Source: Pseudomonas putida
GTDB taxonomy: Bacteria > Pseudomonadota > Gammaproteobacteria > Pseudomonadales > Pseudomonadaceae
Direction of reading: 5' to 3'
DNA: 64,000 bases
Assembly (NCBI RefSeq): GCF_004357765.1
Contig: NZ_SMTE01000014.1
Span: forward strand, 62,001 to 126,000
The notes beneath the pieces are model-generated. The model made no database searches. It was not told the origin of the DNA and worked only from the letters and a program-made list of their open reading frames with translations. Shown piece after piece: positions 57,512 through 64,000 of the stretch. The position numbers and the translations under genes are program-made. The first letter of the stretch is position 1. Every line of letters begins with the position of its first letter.

Positions 57512-58129
57512 TCAGTGCCCCAGCTGGCGCGGCTGCCAGTCCTTGACCACCAGGGTCACGTCGAGGTTCTCACCGTGCAGTTTCATGCGTTCGGGCAGCC
57601 AGTAGCCGTTTTGCTCGGTATAGCTCAGGTACTGCACCTGCCAGCCGTCCTGGTTCAGGCTGGCCAGGCGGCTATCGCCGTCCAGCGTCAGCTGGCTCTT
57701 GGTATCGGGGGCGGGCAGGCCGCGGACCCACCACACCAGGTGAGACACAGGCAATTGCCAGCCCAGTTGCTCTTCGAGCAGCGCTTCAGGGCTGTCGGCT
57801 TCGAAGCGGCCCTGGTTGGCCACCTCCAGCACCACGCCGCCGGGACGGCCGGTCAGGCGCGCGGCGCCACGGCCCAGTGGACCGGCCAGGCGGATGTCGT
57901 AGTAGTCCTGGCGTTGCAGCCAGAACAACGTACCGCTACCGGAGTCGCGGGGGGCGCGGATACCGACCTTGCCGTTGATCTGCCAGCCGTCGAGGCTGCT
58001 CAGCTGGGCCTTGTGCGCTTGCCACTGCTTGGGGTCGCCGTGGCCTTGGAGGGCTTCGCGGCTACCGAAGCCGGCGCAGCCGGCGAGCAGGGCAATCAGG
58101 GTGAAGGTGATGCAATGGCGCAAGAACAT
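57512..58129 (-). CDS. lolB: Outer-membrane lipoprotein receptor LolB
   Basis: A 205-residue lipoprotein that accepts lipoproteins from LolA and inserts them into the outer membrane. The signal peptide ends in the lipobox LLAG-C (Cys at residue 18). The mature part shows [44 protein letters not shown], characteristic of LolB. It lies 3 bases downstream of the TPR lipoprotein gene and 4 bases before ispE. Confidence 0.95.
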   Translation of the reverse strand: MFLRHCITFTLIALLAGCAGFGSREALQGHGDPKQWQAHKAQLSSLDGWQINGKVGIRAPRDSGSGTLFWLQRQDYYDIRLAGPLGRGAARLTGRPGGVVLEVANQGRFEADSPEALLEEQLGWQLPVSHLVWWVRGLPAPDTKSQLTLDGDSRLASLNQDGWQVQYLSYTEQNGYWLPERMKLHGENLDVTLVVKDWQPRQLGH

Positions 58130-58132
58130 GGT

Positions 58133-59854
58133 TTAGAGGGTCTCTGATCCGGTCAGGCGCAGCACGGTCTGGCGCAGGACCGTGCTGTCGGGTTGGGCTT
58201 GCAGGGCCTTGCTCCACACCTGGCGGGCTTCACGGCGCTTGCCGTTGGCCCAGAGCACTTCACCCAGGTGGGCAGCCACTTCGTGGTCGGGGAAGCGTTC
58301 GAACGCCTGGCGCAGGTAGCGTTCGGCTTCGTCGAGGTTGCCCAGGCGGTAGTTGACCCAGCCCAGGCTGTCGAGCACGGCCGGGTCGTCGGGCGTCAAC
58401 TGGTGGGCTTTCTCGATCAGCGCCTTGGCTTCGGCGTAGCGGGTGGTGCGGTCGGCCAGGGTGTAGCCCAGGGCGTTGAGGGCCATGGCGTTGTCCGGTT
58501 CGCGGGCGATGATGGCGCGCAGGTCATGTTCCATCTGCGGCAGGTCATCGCGCTTCTCGGCCAGCATGGCGCGGGTGTAGAGCAGATTGAGGTCGTCCGG
58601 GAAGCGCTTGATGCCTTGCTGCAGCACCTGGTCGGCCTGGGCGTCCTTGTTGTTGTTGCTGTAGCTTTCCGATTCGATCAGGTACAGCTGGATGGCGTAG
58701 TCCGGCTGCGCCTCGCGGGCTTCGGCAAGCAGGCGCGAGGCTTCTGTGCCACGACCGTTGGCGATCAGGATGTCGGCCTGGCGCAGCTGCGCCGGCAGGT
58801 AATCCGGGCCAGGACCGACCCGTGCGTATTCGCGCAGGGCGCCTTCGGGGTCGTTGCGCTCTTCCTGGATTCGGCCGAGGTTCAGGCGTGCGGCATCGAC
58901 GTTGCTGTCGCGCTCGATCAGCTCGCGCAGGTAGTTCTCGGCTTCGTCCCAGTCCTTGTTCTCCAGGCAGACCAGCGCCAGCGAGTAACGCAGCTCGTCG
59001 TCTTCGGGGTACTGCTGGACCAGGCTGAGGAATTCGCTTTTGGCGTCGGCGATGCGGTCCTGTTCGACCAGGGTGCGGGCGTAGGTCAGGCGCAGGCGCT
59101 TGTCATCGGGATTGTCACGAATCGCCTCGCGCAGCAGCGGCAGGGCTTCGGGGCCGCGGTCGAGGGCCTGAAGCAGGCGCGCACGGAGCAGGATCGGCGC
59201 TATCTCGCCGTTTTGCGGTGGATGCGACTCGAGCAGGTCGAGGGCCTCTTCGGCCTTGCCGTCCTGGTTCAACAACAGGGCCTTGCCGAATACCAGCTGG
59301 CTGTTGTCCGGGTACTTGACCAGAAGTCGCTCGAAGCTCTGCATCAGGCCGTCGCGGGTGCTCTGGTCGGTTTCGGCGGCAGACAGGGCGAGGAAGTCGA
59401 AGTGGGTGTCGCCCTGGCCTTGAAGCACCTTCTCCATGTAGGTCATGGCGTCGTCGTAGCGACCGGCGCGGGCCAGTTGGATGGCGGCGGCGCGTTGGGC
59501 GTCGAGGTTATGTGGGTCGTTGCGCGCCCAGACGAGGGCGTTTTCCAGGGCCGGCTCGTCGGCACCGAGGTATTCGGCGATGCGATAGGCTCGCTCGGAA
59601 ACGCCAGGATCCTGGGTCTTCTGCGCTTGGTCGGTGTAGTTGGCCAGGGCGATGTCGAAGCGGTTGCGCTGGCCGGCCAGCTCTGCGACCAGCAGGCTGT
59701 AGAGGGTGTCCTGCTTGAACGAGCCGTACACCACAGGCTTGTCGGCTGCGCCCTTGCCTGCCTCGGCGACGGGAGGCTCGGCCTCGTGCGGGGCCAGGCT
59801 CTGGCAGCCCTGGAGCAGGGCGAAGGCAAGCAGCAATGCGTAGGGTCTGTTCAT
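58133..59854 (-). CDS. TPR-repeat outer-membrane lipoprotein
   Basis: A 573-residue protein with a lipoprotein signal (LLAFALLQG-C, Cys17), so lipid-anchored, probably in the outer membrane. Nearly all the rest is tetratricopeptide repeats, with recurring patterns such as DPAVLDSLGWVNYRLGNLDEAERYLRQAFERFPDHEVAAHLGEVLW near the C-terminus. Such proteins act as protein-protein scaffolds; no enzymatic motif is visible. It is the first gene of the TPR-lolB-ispE unit, a common Pseudomonas order, and divergent from hemA. The start ATG at 59854 is preceded by CCTCCTTT, which is the reverse of a ribosome site, so translation initiation is unusual or leader-dependent. The precise role is unknown. Confidence 0.9.
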   Translation of the reverse strand: MNRPYALLLAFALLQGCQSLAPHEAEPPVAEAGKGAADKPVVYGSFKQDTLYSLLVAELAGQRNRFDIALANYTDQAQKTQDPGVSERAYRIAEYLGADEPALENALVWARNDPHNLDAQRAAAIQLARAGRYDDAMTYMEKVLQGQGDTHFDFLALSAAETDQSTRDGLMQSFERLLVKYPDNSQLVFGKALLLNQDGKAEEALDLLESHPPQNGEIAPILLRARLLQALDRGPEALPLLREAIRDNPDDKRLRLTYARTLVEQDRIADAKSEFLSLVQQYPEDDELRYSLALVCLENKDWDEAENYLRELIERDSNVDAARLNLGRIQEERNDPEGALREYARVGPGPDYLPAQLRQADILIANGRGTEASRLLAEAREAQPDYAIQLYLIESESYSNNNKDAQADQVLQQGIKRFPDDLNLLYTRAMLAEKRDDLPQMEHDLRAIIAREPDNAMALNALGYTLADRTTRYAEAKALIEKAHQLTPDDPAVLDSLGWVNYRLGNLDEAERYLRQAFERFPDHEVAAHLGEVLWANGKRREARQVWSKALQAQPDSTVLRQTVLRLTGSETL

Positions 59855-60128
59855 AAAGGAGGCTTAGGAGGACTAACCGGCGGTCGGAGCATGATGACAC
59901 AAGCGCGGGGGCAAACCCACCTGTGGCGCGTCTGGTTAATTGCGACCTTTTGAGGAGGGGCGGGTTCCTTGGGGTTTGGTTTGAGAGCTGGGGTGGCGCT
60001 CGATTTTGCCCCCACCCCACCTCTCATGCCAGGCACCCACCACTATCACGACAATAGCGAACGGTGGTTGTTCTAAAACCTGCGAAGTAGGACAATTATC
60101 GGCTTCACGTCCCAACCAGCGACCTTGC
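59855..60128. promoter_or_regulatory. Divergent promoter region of hemA and the TPR-lolB-ispE operon
   Basis: This 274-base gap must hold promoters for both directions. A weak sigma70-like pair for hemA is TTGTTC (60068-60073), 17 bases, GACAAT (60091-60096). An imperfect hairpin spans 59983-60025, with GAGAG/CTCTC and GGGGTGG/CCACCCC arms; its loop contains GGCGCTCGATTTT, which shares the GGCGCTCGAT core of the two palindromic repeats elsewhere in the window. No other gene is supported here. Confidence 0.5.
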
Positions 60129-61406
60129 ATGGCCTTTCTTGCACTTGGTATCAACCATAAGACTGCCTCGGTAGACGTACGCGAGCGCGTGGCGTTTACC
60201 CCGGAGCAGCTGGTCGACGCCCTGCAGCAGCTCTGTCGACTCACCGCCAGCCGCGAGGCGGCGATCCTGTCGACCTGCAACCGCAGCGAACTCTATATAG
60301 AGCAGGATCACCTGGCTGCCGACGCCGTGCTGCAGTGGCTGGCCGACTATCACCAGCTGAGCCTCGATGAGCTGCGCGCCAGTGCGTACGTCCATGAGGA
60401 GCACGATGCCGTCAAGCACATGATGCGTGTCGCCTCGGGCCTGGACTCGCTGGTGCTGGGCGAGCCGCAGATTCTCGGTCAAATGAAGTCCGCTTATGCC
60501 GTGGCCCGCGAAGCCGGCACCATCGGGCCGTTGCTGGGCAGGCTGTTCCAGGCCACCTTCAGTGCCGCCAAGCAGGTGCGCACCGACACCGCCATCGGCG
60601 AGAACCCGGTTTCGGTGGCGTTTGCCGCCGTCAGCCTGGCCCGACAGATCTTCAGCGACCTCGGTCGCAGCCAGGCGCTGTTGATCGGCGCCGGCGAAAC
60701 CATCACTCTGGTCGCTCGCCACCTGCACGAGCAGGGGGTGCGTCGCATCGTCGTGGCCAACCGGACCCTGGAACGTGCCAGCATCCTGGCCGAGCAGTTC
60801 GGCGCGCATGCGGTACTGTTGGCCGACATTCCCCAGGAACTGGCCAACAGCGACATCGTCATCAGCTCCACCGCCAGCCAGCTGCCGATTCTCGGCAAAG
60901 GCGCGGTGGAAAGTGCGCTCAAGCAGCGCCGGCACAAACCGATCTTCATGGTCGACATCGCCGTGCCGCGGGATATCGAGCCGGAGGTGGGCGATCTCGA
61001 CGACGTCTACCTGTACACCGTCGACGACCTCCACGAGGTCGTTGCGGAAAACCTCAAGAGCCGCCAGGGCGCGGCCCAGGCTGCCGAAGAGCTGGTCTCG
61101 GTGGGCGCCGAGGATTTCATGGCGCGCCTGCGCGAACTGGCGGCGGTCGATGTGCTGCGTGCCTACCGCCAGCAGAGCGAACGCCTGCGCGATGAAGAGC
61201 TACAAAAGGCCCAGCGTCTGCTGGCCAACGGCGGCAACCCCGAGGATGTGCTGGCGCAACTGGCCCGGGGGCTCACCAACAAACTCCTGCATGCGCCGAG
61301 CGTGCAGTTGAAAAAGCTCTCGGCCGAGGGGCGCGTCGATGCGCTGGCCATGGCCCAGGAACTCTTTGCCCTCAATGAGGGCTCGACGGACAAAACCCCG
61401 CAATGA
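60129..61406 (+). CDS. hemA: Glutamyl-tRNA reductase
   Basis: A 425-residue enzyme that starts tetrapyrrole synthesis by reducing glutamyl-tRNA to glutamate-1-semialdehyde with NADPH. Catalytic C50 is seen in STCNRSELY. The region [16 protein letters not shown], the NADPH-binding segment [17 protein letters not shown] and the C-terminal dimerisation helices are all present. The ATG at 60129 gives the family N-terminus [13 protein letters not shown]. The stop overlaps prfA by 4 bases (ATGA), the common hemA-prfA coupling. Confidence 0.97.
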   Translation: MAFLALGINHKTASVDVRERVAFTPEQLVDALQQLCRLTASREAAILSTCNRSELYIEQDHLAADAVLQWLADYHQLSLDELRASAYVHEEHDAVKHMMRVASGLDSLVLGEPQILGQMKSAYAVAREAGTIGPLLGRLFQATFSAAKQVRTDTAIGENPVSVAFAAVSLARQIFSDLGRSQALLIGAGETITLVARHLHEQGVRRIVVANRTLERASILAEQFGAHAVLLADIPQELANSDIVISSTASQLPILGKGAVESALKQRRHKPIFMVDIAVPRDIEPEVGDLDDVYLYTVDDLHEVVAENLKSRQGAAQAAEELVSVGAEDFMARLRELAAVDVLRAYRQQSERLRDEELQKAQRLLANGGNPEDVLAQLARGLTNKLLHAPSVQLKKLSAEGRVDALAMAQELFALNEGSTDKTPQ

Positions 61407-62485
61407 AAGCGTCGCTGCTGAACAAACTGGACACGCTCCAGGACCGCTTCGAGGAACTCACCGCTCTGCTCGGTGACGCCGAAGTCATTTCCGACCAGAC
61501 CCGCTTCCGCGCCTATTCCCGGGAATATGCCGAAGTCGAGCCGGTGATCGGCACCTATAAAGAGTGGCGCAAGGTCCAGGACGACCTCGAAGGTGCCCAG
61601 GCGCTGCTCAAGGACGCCGACCCCGACCTGCGCGAGATGGCCATCGATGAGGTGCGCGAAGCCAAGGAGCAGTTGCTCGCTCTGGAATCGCAGTTGCAAC
61701 GCATGTTGCTGCCCAAGGACCCCAACGATGGGCGCAACGTGTTCCTCGAAATCCGTGCTGGCACTGGCGGCGACGAAGCGGCGATCTTCTCCGGCGACCT
61801 GTTCCGCATGTATTCGCGTTATGCCGAAAAACGCGGCTGGCGTCTGGAAATTCTCTCGGAGAACGAGGGCGAGCACGGCGGCTACAAGGAAATCATCGCC
61901 CGCGTCGAGGGCGACAGCGTGTATGGCAAGCTCAAGTTCGAATCCGGCGCGCACCGCGTACAGCGGGTGCCAGAGACCGAGTCCCAAGGCCGTATCCACA
62001 CCTCAGCATGCACCGTGGCAGTGTTGCCCGAGCCGGACGAGCAGGTGGCCATCGAGATCAACCCGGCCGACCTGCGCGTGGACACCTACCGCGCCTCCGG
62101 CGCCGGCGGCCAGCACGTCAACAAGACCGACTCGGCGATCCGCATCACCCACCTGCCCACCGGCATCGTCGTCGAGTGCCAGGAAGAACGCTCCCAGCAC
62201 AAGAACCGCGCCCGCGCCATGTCATGGTTGTCGGCCAAGCTCAACGACATGCAGACCAGCGCCGCGCAGAACGCCATCGCCAGCGAGCGCAAGCTGCTGG
62301 TCGGTTCGGGTGACCGCTCCGAGCGCATCCGCACGTACAACTATCCACAGGGACGGGTGACCGACCACCGCATCAACCTGACCCTGTACTCCCTCGACGA
62401 CATCCTCGCCGGTGGTGTCGATGCCGTGATCGAGCCGTTGCTGGCCGAATACCAGGCCGATCAACTGGCGGCTCTGGGGGACTGA
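61403..62485 (+). CDS. prfA: Peptide chain release factor 1
   Basis: A 360-residue class I release factor for UAA and UAG codons. The GGQ catalytic motif is at residues 235-237 in [11 protein letters not shown]. The codon-recognition tripeptide is PET at 190-192 (PAT in E. coli) within [15 protein letters not shown]. Length is as expected. It overlaps hemA by 4 bases and prmC by one, and PrmC methylates its Q237. Confidence 0.97.
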   Translation: MKASLLNKLDTLQDRFEELTALLGDAEVISDQTRFRAYSREYAEVEPVIGTYKEWRKVQDDLEGAQALLKDADPDLREMAIDEVREAKEQLLALESQLQRMLLPKDPNDGRNVFLEIRAGTGGDEAAIFSGDLFRMYSRYAEKRGWRLEILSENEGEHGGYKEIIARVEGDSVYGKLKFESGAHRVQRVPETESQGRIHTSACTVAVLPEPDEQVAIEINPADLRVDTYRASGAGGQHVNKTDSAIRITHLPTGIVVECQEERSQHKNRARAMSWLSAKLNDMQTSAAQNAIASERKLLVGSGDRSERIRTYNYPQGRVTDHRINLTLYSLDDILAGGVDAVIEPLLAEYQADQLAALGD

Positions 62486-63315
62486 TGACCATCATCGCCA
62501 GCTTGCTGCGCAATGCGCAGCTACCCGATTCGCCGACCGAGCGCCTGGACGCCGAGTTGCTGTTGGCTGCAGCCATCGGCAAGTCGCGTGCCTTCCTGCA
62601 TACCTGGCCCGAACGCATCGTCAGCCGCGAGGCGGCGGAGACCTTCGCCGGCTACCTGCAGCGGCGCCGCGCCGGTGAGCCGGTCGCCTACATCCTCGGC
62701 CAGCAGGGCTTCTGGAAGCTCGACCTGGAAGTGGCCCCGCACACCTTGATTCCGCGTCCGGACACCGAGTTGCTGGTGGAGGCTGCGCTGGAGTTGCAAC
62801 CAGCTACTGCGGCCAAGGTGCTCGACCTGGGTACCGGTACCGGTGCCATCGCCTTGGCCCTGGCCCATGATCGTCCGGCCTGGCAGGTCACCGCGGTGGA
62901 TCGGGTCGATGCGGCCGTGGCCTTGGCCGAGCGCAACCGTCAGCGTCTGGGCCTGGACAACGTGCAGGTGGGTGCCAGCCATTGGTTCGACGCCTTGGTC
63001 GGGCAACGCTTCGACCTGATCGTCAGCAACCCGCCTTACATCGCCGCCGAAGACCCGCACCTGGTGGCCGGCGATGTCCGCTTCGAGCCCAGCAGTGCCC
63101 TGGTTGCCGGCCCCGACGGCCTGGACGACCTGCGCCTGATCGTCGCTCAGGCACCTGGCCACCTGTTGCCCGGAGGCCGCCTGCTGCTCGAACATGGCTA
63201 CGACCAAGCCGAGGCAGTGCGTCAGTTGCTGACTGCGCACGGCTTCGTCGAGGTCGTCAGCCGGCGTGATTTGGGTGGCCATGAACGCATTACCTTGGGG
63301 CGCCTGCCATGCTGA
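62485..63315 (+). CDS. prmC: Release factor glutamine N5-methyltransferase
   Basis: A 276-residue SAM-dependent methyltransferase that modifies the GGQ glutamine of release factors. It has an N-terminal helical domain with a GFWKLDLEVAPHTLIPRPDTE segment, the SAM motif VLDLGTGTGAIALALA and the substrate motif SNPPYIAAEDPHL. The ATG overlaps the prfA stop by one base, and the stop overlaps the next gene by 7, giving a coupled hemA-prfA-prmC-moeB unit. Confidence 0.97.
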   Translation: MTIIASLLRNAQLPDSPTERLDAELLLAAAIGKSRAFLHTWPERIVSREAAETFAGYLQRRRAGEPVAYILGQQGFWKLDLEVAPHTLIPRPDTELLVEAALELQPATAAKVLDLGTGTGAIALALAHDRPAWQVTAVDRVDAAVALAERNRQRLGLDNVQVGASHWFDALVGQRFDLIVSNPPYIAAEDPHLVAGDVRFEPSSALVAGPDGLDDLRLIVAQAPGHLLPGGRLLLEHGYDQAEAVRQLLTAHGFVEVVSRRDLGGHERITLGRLPC

Positions 63316-64000
63316 CCGACCAGGAACTGTTGCGCTACAGCCGGCAGATCCTGCTGGCCCAGGTGGATATCGAAGGCCAGTTGCGGCTCAAGCAGGGCAA
63401 GGCGTTGATCGTTGGTCTGGGCGGGCTGGGCTCGCCGGTGGCGTTGTACCTGGCGGCCGCTGGCGTGGGCGAGCTGCATCTGGCCGACTTCGACACGGTC
63501 GATCTGACCAACCTGCAGCGGCAAGTGATTCACGACAGCGCCAGTGTCGGCATGGCCAAGGTCGATTCGGCGATCCAGCGCTTGCAGGCGATCAACCCTG
63601 AAGTGACCCTGGTGCCGCATCGCCAGGCGCTGGATGAGGACTCCCTGGCCGACGCGGTGGCGGCGGTCGATCTGGTGCTGGACTGCTCCGACAACTTTGG
63701 CACCCGCGAGGCGGTCAATGCCGCTTGCGTCAAAGCGGGCAAGCCGCTGGTCAGCGGCGCGGCGATTCGCCTCGAAGGCCAGCTTTCGGTGTTCGACCCT
63801 AGGCGCGACAACAGCCCTTGCTACCACTGCCTGTACGGTCATGGCAGCGAGGCTGAGCTGACGTGCAGCGAGGCCGGCGTGATCGGTCCGTTGGTCGGTC
63901 TGGTCGGTAGCCTGCAGGCGCTGGAGGCACTGAAGCTGCTGGCCGGATTCGGTGAGCCGCTGGTGGGCAGGCTATTGCTGATCGATGCCCTCACCAGCCG
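63309..64000 (+). CDS. moeB: MoeB/ThiF-family E1-like adenylyltransferase, truncated by window end
   Basis: The ATG at 63309 opens a frame that runs off the window; about 230 residues are visible. The N-terminal LLRYSRQILLAQVDIEGQLRLKQGKALIVGLGGLGSPVALYLAAAGVG carries the nucleotide-binding GxGGLG loop. DLTNLQRQ with the adenylation-type arginine, the LDCSDNFGTREAVN segment, the first zinc Cys pair (CYHC) and ELTCSEAGVIGP with the candidate catalytic Cys follow. The second zinc pair lies beyond the end. Such enzymes activate the C-terminus of a sulfur-carrier protein (MoaD or ThiS). moeB is the usual neighbour of prmC in Pseudomonas, but a ThiF-like role cannot be excluded. Confidence 0.88.
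   Translation, partial: MLTDQELLRYSRQILLAQVDIEGQLRLKQGKALIVGLGGLGSPVALYLAAAGVGELHLADFDTVDLTNLQRQVIHDSASVGMAKVDSAIQRLQAINPEVTLVPHRQALDEDSLADAVAAVDLVLDCSDNFGTREAVNAACVKAGKPLVSGAAIRLEGQLSVFDPRRDNSPCYHCLYGHGSEAELTCSEAGVIGPLVGLVGSLQALEALKLLAGFGEPLVGRLLLIDALTS

Noticed and set aside
59891-59953. 20-codon plus-strand open frame (starts MMTQARGQ, ends IATF) in the hemA/TPR gap
   Set aside because: The only ribosome-like GGAG is immediately against the start codon and there is no other support for translation.
1-64000. CRISPR arrays, rRNA genes, insertion sequences, integrases and riboswitches
   Set aside because: I looked for regularly spaced repeats, transposase or integrase motifs and conserved RNA leaders and saw none that I could support.

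Overview
The window is GC-rich bacterial DNA that reads as a fluorescent Pseudomonas, most likely of the P. putida/entomophila type. The signs are the housekeeping order TPR lipoprotein-lolB-ispE-tRNA-Gln-prs-rplY-pth-ychF facing hemA-prfA-prmC-moeB, PvdS-type iron-starvation promoters, and Pseudomonas-style NRPS and PvdE-like exporter sequences. The organism call is inferred from protein character, not from a marker comparison.

Layout. (1) 1-2956: the end of a class III aminotransferase, a polyphosphate kinase 2 and a SulP anion transporter. (2) 3047-42659: a roughly 39.6-kb plus-strand biosynthetic block. It holds an MbtH-like protein, a SyrP-like Fe(II)/2-oxoglutarate hydroxylase, five NRPS proteins and an HSL-type hydrolase. 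(3) 42683-42817: a palindromic repeat and a bidirectional terminator. (4) 42828-52908: uptake and export genes, mostly on the minus strand. These are a TonB receptor with an STN signalling domain, fhuF, a double-length fhuB, fhuD, a PvdE-family exporter, a plus-strand secreted lipase/esterase, and fhuC behind a perfect Fur box. (5) 52998-64000: core genes ychF, pth, rplY, prs, tRNA-Gln, ispE, lolB, a TPR lipoprotein, hemA, prfA, prmC and a partial moeB-like gene.

The five NRPSs form an apparently collinear nine-module line. NRPS1 is FAAL-ACP-C-A(MT)-PCP, NRPS2 is C-A-PCP-C-A-PCP, NRPS3 is C-A-PCP-C-A-PCP, NRPS4 is C-A-PCP-E-C-A-PCP-E, and NRPS5 is C-A-PCP-E-C-A-PCP-TE. Specificity codes read by eye predict fatty acyl - (N-methyl)Thr - (OH)Asp - Ser - Gly - X - D-Lys/Orn type - D-Ala - D-(OH)Asp - Lys/Orn type. 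The product would be an acylated nonapeptide siderophore with one or two beta-hydroxyaspartate iron ligands. It is not pyoverdine, because the Glu-Tyr-Dab chromophore modules are absent, and I do not recognise it as a named compound.

Regulation appears coherent. Promoters matching (C/G)TAAAT-N16-CGT, the PvdS iron-starvation box, with zero or one mismatch, lie upstream of mbtH, NRPS4, the exporter and the lipase. A perfect TGATAAT-G-ATTATCA Fur box precedes fhuC. Together these suggest that a second, lipopeptide siderophore is wired into the pyoverdine sigma-factor regulon, with its own export, outer-membrane receptor, Fhu-type inner-membrane import and FhuF-type reductive iron release.
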